The notes: a model not told the origin generated them from the sequence alone. A stretch of DNA of 6,646 nt from Prolixibacteraceae bacterium (GCA_007116765.1 SKHV01000461.1:1-6646); one strand, 5' to 3'; positions 1 through 6,592 are shown, counted from the first letter of the stretch. A program made the numbers and translations.

Positions 1-32
1 CAAAAAAGCAAGTAGCACCCAAACAATAATTG

Positions 33-62
33 TTGAATAATTATATCAAATTACTACATTTG
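33..62 (+). promoter_or_regulatory. Bacteroidota-type promoter of the DUF819 gene
   Basis: A TTG at 33-35 is followed, after exactly 19 bp, by TACATTTG at 55-62. This fits the Bacteroidota housekeeping consensus (TTG near -33, TAnnTTTG near -7). Transcription would begin around 69, giving a leader of about 20 nt before the ATG at 88. The right arm of a short palindrome (AACAAT-A-ATTGTT, 22-34) overlaps the -33 element, so an operator is conceivable but unproven. Confidence 0.65.
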
Positions 63-87
63 TTTCTTCACTTAAAATCGAAAATCA

Positions 88-1350
88 ATGGTCGAGCTTT
101 TACTTATTGTTTTCTATTTTGTTACCCCACTTATAATACTTTACGTTTGTCATGTATCCAAAACAGTAAAAAAAATTGGAGCTGTAGTAATAGCCTATAT
201 TGTAGGCATATTAGCCGGCAACATTGGGGTTTTTCCTCGTGGTAGTCACATTTTTCATCAATTATTAGCAGGCAAAGCAGCGTTACCCGGCAGTGAGGCT
301 CAAAGCCTTTTTGAACAAGGAATGATCACCCACAACGATTTAATATTAAACCAAATAAACAGCACTCAGGATTTAGTAATGACCATTGTAATTCCCTTGT
401 CCATTCCGCTGTTGCTTTTTTCACTTGACTTACGCAACTCGGTTAAAACACTCAAACAGGGAATACTTTCATTTGGAATTGCCATTTTTTCCTTACTGAT
501 CAGCATTTTTATCGGGCATATGCTGTTTCACGATTCCATTCCTGAGTCGTGGAAAGTATCGGGCATGATGGTTGGCTTATACACTGGAGGCACACCCAAC
601 CTTGCAGCTTTAGCTACTGCGCTGAATGTACAACCCAACATTTTCATCCTGACTCACACCTACGATTTAATTATTGGGATAATGCTTTTATTCTTCTTTA
701 TAACCATTGCACAAAAATTATTTAACTATTTCCTTCCTCATTTTAACGATAATGACAATGGCAAAAAACCCATCGAAATCATCAAGGAAAGTGAAGCTCC
801 CAATAATCTTCTCGATTATTTTAAGAAAGAAACGATCATTCCACTGTCAGGAGCACTTGGCATAGCACTTATTATTTTTGGTATTGGTGGTGGTCTTAGC
901 TTTTTAGTTCCACCGGAATTTCAAATGGTAACCGTTATTCTTACAATTACAACCTTAGGTCTTGCTGTGAGCTTGATACCCAAAATAAACCGAATTGAAA
1001 AGACTTTTGAACTTGGAATGTATTTCATTTTGGTTTTTTGCGTTGTTGTAGCATCAATGGCCGACATGAGAACCATATTCCAGATTGAGTTTCTGAATTT
1101 ATTTTTATATGTAATTATTGCAGTATTCGGGTCAATGCTTATTCACGTAATCCTTTCGGCAGTGTTTAAAATCGATACCGATACCACAATTATCACCATA
1201 ACTGCACTCTCTACTTCGCCGCCTTTTGTGCCCGTGGTTGCTGGTGCACTCAAAAATAAGAACATAATAATATTAGGCATAACGGTTGGTGTAGTGGGTT
1301 ATGCCATTGGCAACTATCTGGGAGTTGCGATTGCTTATTTACTGAAATAA
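88..1350 (+). CDS. DUF819 family multi-pass membrane protein
   Basis: This 420-residue, very hydrophobic protein has about 11-12 predicted membrane helices, roughly at 2-22, 27-47, 96-114, 124-147, 157-180, 188-212, 248-272, 278-297, 308-326, 333-359, 367-386 and 393-418. A hydrophilic loop at about 216-247 separates two halves. The family call rests on GLYTGGTPNLAALATAL at 163-179 and on the C-terminal stretch GVVGYAIGNYLG at 401-412, both typical of DUF819 (YjcL-like) proteins. As I recall, these are grouped with transporter folds built from inverted repeats, but the substrate is not known and I do not assign one. The usual second glycine-rich motif in the C-terminal half appears here as STSPPFVPVVAGAL (375-388). 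Length is normal for the family. The ATG at 88 follows a good promoter by a short leader and has no clear Shine-Dalgarno sequence, which is common in this phylum. The gene converges with the HdeD gene, 3 bp away. I am fairly sure of the family and have no evidence for the function. Confidence 0.88.
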   Translation: MVELLLIVFYFVTPLIILYVCHVSKTVKKIGAVVIAYIVGILAGNIGVFPRGSHIFHQLLAGKAALPGSEAQSLFEQGMITHNDLILNQINSTQDLVMTIVIPLSIPLLLFSLDLRNSVKTLKQGILSFGIAIFSLLISIFIGHMLFHDSIPESWKVSGMMVGLYTGGTPNLAALATALNVQPNIFILTHTYDLIIGIMLLFFFITIAQKLFNYFLPHFNDNDNGKKPIEIIKESEAPNNLLDYFKKETIIPLSGALGIALIIFGIGGGLSFLVPPEFQMVTVILTITTLGLAVSLIPKINRIEKTFELGMYFILVFCVVVASMADMRTIFQIEFLNLFLYVIIAVFGSMLIHVILSAVFKIDTDTTIITITALSTSPPFVPVVAGALKNKNIIILGITVGVVGYAIGNYLGVAIAYLLK

Positions 1351-1353
1351 AAA

Positions 1354-1947
1354 CTAGTCTATTTCTTCGTATTCAGCATCCACTATTTCGGGTGTTGTGG
1401 GCTTCATTCTCCGTTGAAACTGCCGTAATTTAAACGACCAGTATATTTCACCAATACCATATAAAGCAATAATAATCCCAAAGAAAACAAGAATGGTTTG
1501 CGCACTTTCGAAAGGCCTGGCCATAAGCACAATGCCCGAAACAAGAGCTACTACTGAAATAATTGAAAGCACCCATGAAAAACCAACCACATCGCGCCCT
1601 AAAACCAAATTCACTATTTGAGACAAGCCGGCCATGAGAAGTAAAAATCCAATCACAAAAATGAAAACATTTACCAGCATTGTTGGGAAAAGCACTAGTA
1701 TAGTTCCTATAATTAAGCCAATAACACCTTTAGGCACTATACTAAAACCTGTTTGCTTTTGTTCTTTTTCTTTATAATGAGCCACCACCAGAGCCACAAT
1801 ACCATCAATAATTAACAATATTCCCAAAATTCGCATCACGGCTTCAATGGATAGGTCGGGAATTATAACTACAGTAATACCAGTTAATGCGGCAACAATA
1901 CCACGAAGTAATAAACGATTAGGATTTGCTGATTTTATCGTAAACAT
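1354..1947 (-). CDS. HdeD family (DUF308) six-helix membrane protein
   Basis: The 197-residue product has six predicted membrane helices at about 12-30, 36-57, 71-89, 91-113, 122-142 and 148-170. They are arranged as three hairpins, the repeated two-helix unit seen in HdeD/DUF308 proteins. Glycine-rich stretches such as ILGILLIIDGIVAL (40-53), FVIGFLLLMAGLSQIV (97-112) and FFGIIIALYGIGEI (155-168) are the recognisable signatures. A basic loop at about 58-66 and the segment KLRQFQRRMK (173-182) suggest cytoplasmic faces, and the protein ends in an acidic tail (PEIVDAEYEEID). E. coli HdeD is linked to acid resistance at high cell density, but most homologues, including those in Bacteroidota, have no established role, so acid resistance should not be assumed. 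The start gives a short positive N-terminus leading into helix 1. The stop codon lies 3 bp from that of the convergent DUF819 gene. The gene appears monocistronic and is divergent from the protease gene. Confidence 0.85.
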   Translation of the reverse strand: MFTIKSANPNRLLLRGIVAALTGITVVIIPDLSIEAVMRILGILLIIDGIVALVVAHYKEKEQKQTGFSIVPKGVIGLIIGTILVLFPTMLVNVFIFVIGFLLLMAGLSQIVNLVLGRDVVGFSWVLSIISVVALVSGIVLMARPFESAQTILVFFGIIIALYGIGEIYWSFKLRQFQRRMKPTTPEIVDAEYEEID

Positions 1948-1972
1948 ATTTTTCTTTTTTTGATTTCATATA

Positions 1973-2000
1973 AAAATATAGATTATTTTGAATATTTCAA
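1973..2000 (-). promoter_or_regulatory. Possible promoter of the HdeD gene
   Basis: On the minus strand, TATATTTT (plus-strand 1973-1980) matches TAnnTTTG at all but the last base. A TTG lies 17 bp upstream of it (plus-strand 1998-2000). Spacing and match are both slightly off consensus and the region is AT-rich, so this is only a candidate. It would start transcripts about 20 nt before the ATG. Confidence 0.3.
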
Positions 2001-2075
2001 CTATATAAAACGATTAACTCTTACTCGTTTCACAAAGTTTAAGCAATTTTTAAATACTAGATACGTATGAATTAT

Positions 2076-2083
2076 TATTTTTG
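2076..2083 (+). promoter_or_regulatory. Candidate -7 element upstream of the S41 protease
   Basis: TATTTTTG is an exact TAnnTTTG match. No TTG is found 19-21 bp upstream, so the promoter would be incomplete or dependent on an activator. If used, transcription would start near 2090, only about 7 nt before the ATG at 2097 but about 37 nt before the in-frame ATG at 2127, which bears on the choice of start. Confidence 0.4.
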
Positions 2084-2096
2084 CTGACTAACTGAT

Positions 2097-3791
2097 ATGA
2101 GGATCACACATAAATTTATTCTACAAATGATAACAAATAAAAAATTTATTGCTACAATAACGGCTCTTCTATTAAGTGGTTTATTGCTATTTGGCTCTAA
2201 CAATATCGATAACAAAAACTTCGACATTGCTAAGAACCTCGACATATATTATTCTCTTTTCAGAGAACTGAACACATTTTATGTAGATGAGATTGACGCC
2301 AACAAACTCATAAAAGAAAGCATTGACGAAATGCTAAAATCTCTTGATCCCTATACAACCTATATTCCCGAAAGCGAAATTGAAGATTTCAGATTCATGA
2401 CAACCGGCGAATATGGAGGCATAGGTGCCTTAATCTCAAAACATGGCGAGAACATTGTAGTTTCAGAACCCTACGAAGGTTTTCCGGCACAAAAAGCAGG
2501 ACTCATGGCTGGCGACATTTTTCTAGAAATATCGGGAAACAGTACTGAGAATTTGAACACCGAAGATGTGAGCAATCTACTGAGAGGCTCGGCGGGCTCT
2601 ACTGTTCAAATTAAAGTTGAACGTTTCAACCATGACTCTCCACTGGAATTTAATGTGGTGCGCGAACGAATATCAATCGACCCTATAGTTTACTACGGAA
2701 TAGTAAGCAATAAAATTGGCTACATACGCATGACTAACTTTACGCGCGACTGCTCCGAAAAAGTTAAAAAAGCACTTCTTGAGCTAAAAGAAGAACACGG
2801 CGCCGAAAGTCTTATTCTCGACCTCAGAGGCAACCCCGGAGGATTACTTATGGAGTCGGTTAACCTGAGTAACCTTTTTATTGAAAAAGATCAGGAAGTG
2901 GTAAGTACCCGCGGAAAAGTGAGCCAATGGGATCAAACTTACAAAACTACAGGCAATCCGGTTGATACAGAAATCCCTTTGGTTGTACTAGTAAATCGAG
3001 GCTCTGCCTCAGCTTCTGAAATTGTAGCCGGAACCATGCAGGATCTGGATCGCGGTGTAGTTATCGGACAACGCACCTTTGGCAAGGGACTGGTACAAAC
3101 CACACGCGATTTAAGCTATAATGCGAAGCTTAAAGTCACCACAGCTAAATACTACATTCCCAGCGGTCGCTGTATTCAGGCTCTCGATTATTCCCATCGT
3201 AACGAAGATGGTAGCGTCGGAAATATCCCCGACTCATTGATAAGTGAATTTTCAACGCTAAACGGTCGTAAAGTTTACGATGGTGGCGGAATTATTCCTG
3301 ACATTGATGTCGATGGCCGATCAATTAGCAACCTCTCCATAAACTTAATTCAGCAATTCAAAATATTCAACTTTGCTACAAAATTCCGTATCGAAAACGA
3401 ATCAATTCCCTCTCCGCTTGAATTTGAAATAAGCGATGAAATATACAATTCGTTTATTGATTATGTTGAAGGTACTGAATTTGAATACACATCGGAAACG
3501 CAAAAGCTCTTAATGGAGCTTAAAGAGCTTGCCGACGAAGAAAAATACCTCGAATTAGCCGAGAGTCAGTTCGAGGCCCTTGAAAATAGTCTTCAACTTG
3601 ATCTTGACCGCGACCTGAAACTTTTCAGAGAAGAAATTTCTCAATTATTGAAAAGCGAACTAGTATCGAGATATTATTATCAAAAAGGCACTACAAAAGC
3701 AATGCTACACGAAGACGATGTGATTTTACAAGCCATAGAAATATTGAATGACACTGAAAAGTACCAGACAATTCTTTTGCCATCAAATTAG
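2097..3791 (+). CDS. S41 family C-terminal processing peptidase (CtpA/Tsp-like) with PDZ domain
   Basis: This 564-residue serine protease probably acts in the periplasm, cleaving proteins near their C-termini. An N-terminal hydrophobic segment (about 18-33) serves as a signal peptide or membrane anchor; there is no lipobox cysteine. Next come a helical N-terminal region (about 42-98), a PDZ domain (about 104-188, containing GGIGALI and AGLMAGDIFLEISG) and the S41 catalytic core (about 200-385). The catalytic residues are clear by comparison with E. coli Tsp: Ser305 in RGSASASEI, Lys330 in TFGKG and Gln334, with the family's 25- and 4-residue spacings. LDLRGNPGG (241-249) is another hallmark. 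A C-terminal extension of about 165 residues, mostly helical and charged, follows; such extensions are common in Bacteroidota S41 proteins, and its role is unknown. An alternative ATG at 2127 would give a tighter signal peptide beginning MITNKKF. The protein looks intact and catalytically competent. The lipoprotein gene lies 78 bp downstream on the same strand. The substrate is not predictable from sequence. Confidence 0.93.
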   Translation: MRITHKFILQMITNKKFIATITALLLSGLLLFGSNNIDNKNFDIAKNLDIYYSLFRELNTFYVDEIDANKLIKESIDEMLKSLDPYTTYIPESEIEDFRFMTTGEYGGIGALISKHGENIVVSEPYEGFPAQKAGLMAGDIFLEISGNSTENLNTEDVSNLLRGSAGSTVQIKVERFNHDSPLEFNVVRERISIDPIVYYGIVSNKIGYIRMTNFTRDCSEKVKKALLELKEEHGAESLILDLRGNPGGLLMESVNLSNLFIEKDQEVVSTRGKVSQWDQTYKTTGNPVDTEIPLVVLVNRGSASASEIVAGTMQDLDRGVVIGQRTFGKGLVQTTRDLSYNAKLKVTTAKYYIPSGRCIQALDYSHRNEDGSVGNIPDSLISEFSTLNGRKVYDGGGIIPDIDVDGRSISNLSINLIQQFKIFNFATKFRIENESIPSPLEFEISDEIYNSFIDYVEGTEFEYTSETQKLLMELKELADEEKYLELAESQFEALENSLQLDLDRDLKLFREEISQLLKSELVSRYYYQKGTTKAMLHEDDVILQAIEILNDTEKYQTILLPSN

Positions 3792-3869
3792 TATTTTAGA
3801 TAATTACCGTTTCCTGTAACAATTTCAATGCTTGTTCGTCATACTAATTATAAACAATAAAAATTAGCT

Positions 3870-4589
3870 ATGAAACGAACAATTACCATTGTGCTTGTAA
3901 TATTAGGCATCATGTCTTTTATAAGCTGTAACTTATTTGGCCAGCGCATACGCGGCAACGGCAACGTGATTAAAGAAACAAGAGAAACACAACGTTTCGA
4001 AGGCATAAGTGCCAGTAGCGGAATTAATGTGTATCTTTTTCAAAGTGACGAAACCAAAGTGCTTATTGAAGCCGACGAGAATTTAATGGAGTGTATTAGC
4101 ACAAAAGTTAAGAATAACACCTTACAATGCTCAATCGACTGTTCAATAACAGGTTCAAACACAATCAATATTTATGTGAGCACCCCTTCAGTGAACAATC
4201 TTTCAGCTTCTTCGAGTGCCAGTATATTTGGTGAAACACTAATTGTTACCGATAATTTAAACCTTAAGGCAAGCAGCAGCGCCGATATCAAAATTGAGCT
4301 TCAAGCCAATAATGTAAATTGTGTGGCTAGTAGTAGTGCCGACATTGTGTTGATTGGATCATGCACCAACTTTAAAGCAAAAGCCAGCAGCAGTGCCGAC
4401 ATCAAAGCAAAGAATTTAAACACGATAAATGCCGATTTAACAGCCTCTAGTGCCAGCGACATACACATTTCAGTGAGCGAAGCTTTAAAGGCATCAGCAA
4501 GCAGTGCTTCCGACATTGTTTTCTACGGATCTCCTGATTACCTTTCGATAAAAGAATCGAGCGGGAGTAAAATTAAACAACAACAATAG
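3870..4589 (+). CDS. DUF2807 (GIN domain) lipoprotein with serine-rich beta-solenoid
   Basis: The 239-residue product has a lipoprotein signal peptide: a positive start (MKR), a hydrophobic core and a lipobox FISC with Cys20 as the predicted lipidation site. The mature part opens with the conserved region of DUF2807, the so-called head GIN domain: GNGNVIKETRETQRFEGI (29-46), then GIN at 51-53, and a segment around 65-90 matching the family pattern. From about residue 113 the chain is a regular repeat in which ASSSADI or a close variant recurs every 18-21 residues (starts 113, 134, 153, 172, 192, 210, 229), as expected for rungs of a right-handed beta-helix. The family is abundant in Bacteroidota. 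The name 'putative auto-transporter adhesin' is historical, and no adhesive function is shown here. Six cysteines (20, 75, 87, 91, 151, 165) are present, five of them in the mature chain beyond the lipidated one. The gene follows the protease by 78 bp, and I found no convincing promoter in that gap, so read-through is possible. The family call is strong and the function is unknown. Confidence 0.9.
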   Translation: MKRTITIVLVILGIMSFISCNLFGQRIRGNGNVIKETRETQRFEGISASSGINVYLFQSDETKVLIEADENLMECISTKVKNNTLQCSIDCSITGSNTINIYVSTPSVNNLSASSSASIFGETLIVTDNLNLKASSSADIKIELQANNVNCVASSSADIVLIGSCTNFKAKASSSADIKAKNLNTINADLTASSASDIHISVSEALKASASSASDIVFYGSPDYLSIKESSGSKIKQQQ

Positions 4590-4591
4590 GC

Positions 4592-4764
4592 AAAAAGATG
4601 CTGTCTAAAAAGTAATTTGTTAGGCCACTAAGACACAAAAACACAAAGGAAGCACTAAGCGCTTAGTGCTTAGTGCTCATAATAAATCCTTTGTGCAATG
4701 TTAGTGCCTTTGAGTCTTCTTGTGGCTAATGTAAGTTTCATGGCTTTTTAGATAGCCTCTTTTT
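4592..4764. repeat. Nested inverted-repeat element (MITE-like or dispersed palindromic repeat)
   Basis: This 173-bp non-coding element has three nested levels of dyad symmetry. The outer arms, 4592-4612 and 4744-4764, match at 19 of 21 positions as inverted repeats (core GCTGTCTAAAAAG against CTTTTTAGATAGC). Inside them, 4620-4650 (beginning TTAGGCCACTAAGACAC) pairs imperfectly with 4687-4729 (ending CTTGTGGCTAA). The centre is the perfect palindrome at 4651-4670. It starts 2 bp after the lipoprotein stop codon and ends 15 bp before the convergent glnS stop, so it fills the gap. There is no ORF or transposase inside, and I see no clear target-site duplication. From memory, the inner motif resembles GGCCACTAAGACACAAAG-type repeats scattered through Bacteroidota genomes, and the outer arms resemble GGCTGTCT-type insertion-sequence ends. 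Both resemblances need a search. Terminator function is equally possible. Confidence 0.75.
4651..4677. repeat. Perfect 20-bp palindrome with tandem half-site
   Basis: AGCACTAAGCGCTTAGTGCT (4651-4670) is identical to its own reverse complement. It is followed directly by a second copy of its right half-site, TAGTGCT (4671-4677), giving a short TTAGTGC tandem repeat. It forms the apex of the larger inverted repeat and may be a hairpin or cruciform tip. Confidence 0.85.
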
Positions 4765-4779
4765 TGTATCTGATATCTT

Positions 4780-6483
4780 CTATTTGCCTTTATGCTTCGA
4801 CCAGTTATCACGCAAAGTAACTGTACGGTTAAACACTAGTTTAGAATCACCCGATTCCTTATCAAGGTTGAAATATCCCATTCTCTCGAATTGAAAGTTA
4901 TCGAGAGGTTTAGCATTTTTCACAAAAGGTTCTACGTAGCATTTATCAAGTACATTTAGCGAATCGGGGTTCAAAAGCTCCCTGAAATCCACCTCTTTAT
5001 CGCCCGATGGGTCTTCTACACTGAACAGTCTGTCGTAAAGACGCACTTTGGCTTCAACATTCTCTGTTGCCGACACCCAGTGAAGAGTGGCTTTAACTTT
5101 TCGTCCATCGGGAGAGTTCCCTCCGCGCGATTCAGGATCGTAAGTGCAATGCAATTCGCTAATTTCACCGTTTTCATCTGTGACTACATCGGTGCACGTT
5201 ACAAAATAAGCATAGCGCAAACGCACCTCTTTGCCGGGCGACAAGCGGAAAAACTTACGTGGAGGGTCTTCCATAAAGTCGTCGCGCTCGATATATATTT
5301 CTCGTGTGAAAGGCACTTCACGTGTTCCTGCCGATTCGTCTTCGGGGTTGTTCACTGCCTCCAGCATTTCAACCTGAGTTTCGGGATAATTGGTAATTAC
5401 TACTTTTAGCGGGTTCAACACACCCATAACACGTTGTGCAGTTTTGTTCAAATCTTCGCGCACGGCATGTTCAAGCAAAGCTACATCAACCATACCTTCG
5501 GTTTTGGTAATGCCCACTTTTTCAACCAAGGCACGTATCGAAGCCGGAGTAAAACCTCTGCGCCTCAAGCCCGAAAGGGTAGGCATACGGGGGTCGTCCC
5601 AACCACTTACTAATTTCTCTTCTACCAGTTGCAAAAGCTTGCGCTTACTCATCATGGTATAGGAAAGGTTAAGTCGCGAAAACTCTATTTGCCTTGGCCT
5701 GTAATCGCTGTCGGCCAGTTGGTCAACAAACCAATTGTATAATGGACGATGTATTTCAAATTCGAGTGTACAAAGCGAATGTGTTATACCTTCGAAATAA
5801 TCGCACTGTCCGTGGGCATAATCATACATAGGGTATATGCACCATTTGTTGCCCGTACGGTGGTGTTCGGCGTGCATAATGCGGTACATGAGCGGGTCGC
5901 GCATGTGCATGTTGGGCGATGCCATATCAATTTTTGCACGCAACACACAATGCCCGTTGGGGAATTCGCCGGCTTTCATTCTTTCGAACATATCAAGGTT
6001 CTCTTCAACCGGGCGATTGCGGTATGGGCTTTCGGTGCCCGGCCGTGTGGGTGTGCCACGTTGCTGGCTGATTAAGTCGGCAGGCTGTTCATCAATGTAA
6101 GCCTTGCCCTCTTTAATGAGCTTAACAGCAAATTCGTATAGTCTATCGAAAAAATCAGAAGCATAGTAAAGCCTGTCTTCCCAATCGAAACCAAGCCATT
6201 TTATATCTTCCATTATGGAATCAACATACTCCTGATCTTCTTTCGAAGGGTTTGTATCATCAAACCTTAGGTTACATTTACCTCCAAACTTTTCGGCGGT
6301 ACCAAAATCCAGACAAATGGCTTTGGCGTGGCCAATATGCAAATATCCGTTAGGCTCGGGCGGGAAACGTGTATGTACCCTACCCCCGTTTTTACCTTCT
6401 GCAAGGTCGTTTTCAACAATTTCGTGAATAAAGTTGCGTGTTTTTGACACGGCTGTTTTGTTCTCGGTATTTTTCTCTGACAT
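4780..6483 (-). CDS. glnS: Glutaminyl-tRNA synthetase
   Basis: This cytoplasmic class I aminoacyl-tRNA synthetase joins glutamine to tRNA-Gln using ATP. The 567-residue length is close to that of E. coli GlnRS (about 554), with a slightly longer N-terminus. The catalytic Rossmann domain carries PPEPNGYLHIGH (41-52, HIGH motif at 49-52) and the second ATP-binding motif MSKRK (278-282). LRFDDTNP (72-79), CIYPMYDYAHG (215-225) and EGITHSLCTLEF (231-242) follow the GlnRS pattern. WDDPRMPTLSGLRRRGFTPASIR (295-317) and the two C-terminal beta-barrel anticodon-binding regions (about 350-560, with GKEVRLRYAY, DGRKVKATLHWVSA and RLYDRLFSVEDP) mark it as GlnRS rather than glutamyl-tRNA synthetase. The frame is intact and all core motifs are present. 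Its presence indicates direct charging of tRNA-Gln, which fits Bacteroidota; bacterial glnS genes are generally considered to derive from an ancient transfer. The ATG at 6483 is preceded by a weak AAGG and a good promoter. It stands alone on its strand here. Confidence 0.97.
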   Translation of the reverse strand: MSEKNTENKTAVSKTRNFIHEIVENDLAEGKNGGRVHTRFPPEPNGYLHIGHAKAICLDFGTAEKFGGKCNLRFDDTNPSKEDQEYVDSIMEDIKWLGFDWEDRLYYASDFFDRLYEFAVKLIKEGKAYIDEQPADLISQQRGTPTRPGTESPYRNRPVEENLDMFERMKAGEFPNGHCVLRAKIDMASPNMHMRDPLMYRIMHAEHHRTGNKWCIYPMYDYAHGQCDYFEGITHSLCTLEFEIHRPLYNWFVDQLADSDYRPRQIEFSRLNLSYTMMSKRKLLQLVEEKLVSGWDDPRMPTLSGLRRRGFTPASIRALVEKVGITKTEGMVDVALLEHAVREDLNKTAQRVMGVLNPLKVVITNYPETQVEMLEAVNNPEDESAGTREVPFTREIYIERDDFMEDPPRKFFRLSPGKEVRLRYAYFVTCTDVVTDENGEISELHCTYDPESRGGNSPDGRKVKATLHWVSATENVEAKVRLYDRLFSVEDPSGDKEVDFRELLNPDSLNVLDKCYVEPFVKNAKPLDNFQFERMGYFNLDKESGDSKLVFNRTVTLRDNWSKHKGK

Positions 6484-6516
6484 ACTATTTACCTTATATT
6501 TGGCATTTTAAAAACG

Positions 6517-6548
6517 CAAAGTTAAACGATTTCATGAAGAAAAAACAA
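6517..6548 (-). promoter_or_regulatory. Bacteroidota-type promoter of glnS
   Basis: Reading the minus strand, TTG (plus-strand 6546-6548) is followed after 21 bp by TAACTTTG (plus-strand 6517-6524), a full TAnnTTTG match. The predicted start lies near 6510, leaving a leader of about 27 nt before the glnS ATG, with a weak AAGG about 9-12 nt upstream of the start codon. There is no room for a T-box or other large leader. Confidence 0.6.
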
Positions 6549-6584
6549 CATGAAAAAAAAAAGAGTTTTGAAACATCATTTCTT

Positions 6585-6592
6585 TACATTTG
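6585..6592 (+). promoter_or_regulatory. Candidate -7 element for a divergent gene at the right edge
   Basis: TACATTTG is an exact TAnnTTTG match and is identical to the -7 of the DUF819 promoter. The nearest upstream TTG (6568-6570) is only 14 bp away, shorter than usual. A-tracts at 6540-6545 and 6553-6562 lie upstream and could help as curved or UP-like DNA. The predicted start is near 6599. Confidence 0.45.

Larger units (their letters stand above)
4592..4765. terminator. Possible bidirectional terminator between convergent genes
   Basis: On the plus strand the outer right arm ends in a T run (4760-4765) after a stem-forming sequence. On the minus strand the outer left arm likewise ends in five T (complement of 4592-4596). 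The two flanking genes converge here. The stem closes over about 131 nt containing further hairpins, which is unlike a simple intrinsic terminator, so this role is inferred from position and T runs only. Confidence 0.35.

Noticed and set aside
30..245. A 71-codon open frame overlapping the start of the DUF819 gene
   Set aside because: It lies in another frame of a clear family member, has no recognisable features, and begins upstream of the predicted transcript start.
2061..2068. ATACGTAT palindrome upstream of the protease as an operator
   Set aside because: Only 8 bp, AT-rich, and the symmetry does not extend outward; expected by chance at this size.
3792..3869. A separate promoter for the DUF2807 gene
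   Set aside because: I found no TTG-N19-21-TAnnTTTG pairing in the 78-bp gap. Either the gene is read through from the protease gene or the promoter is too weak to recognise.
4301..4516. A minus-strand open frame inside the DUF2807 gene
   Set aside because: Its Ala/Leu/Ser-rich translation is the antisense reading of the repeated ASSSADI codons, so its openness is a by-product of the repeats.
4269..4574. A DNA-level tandem repeat or microsatellite in the DUF2807 gene
   Set aside because: The repeats are clear in protein but the codons differ from rung to rung, so this is a protein solenoid repeat and not a recent DNA duplication.
2097..4589. Protease plus GIN-domain lipoprotein as a novel two-gene envelope system
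   Set aside because: Both families are common and usually unlinked in Bacteroidota. Same-strand adjacency alone does not support a functional pair without conserved synteny.
4592..4764. A CRISPR array, tRNA or structured small-RNA gene in the glnS downstream gap
   Set aside because: There are no regularly spaced direct repeats, no cloverleaf, and the symmetry is inverted and concentric, which fits a palindromic repeat better.
5080..6100. Several plus-strand open frames of 87-109 codons opposite glnS
   Set aside because: They are antisense to a highly conserved enzyme, lack promoters or recognisable domains, and overlap one another. GlnRS conservation explains the sequence.
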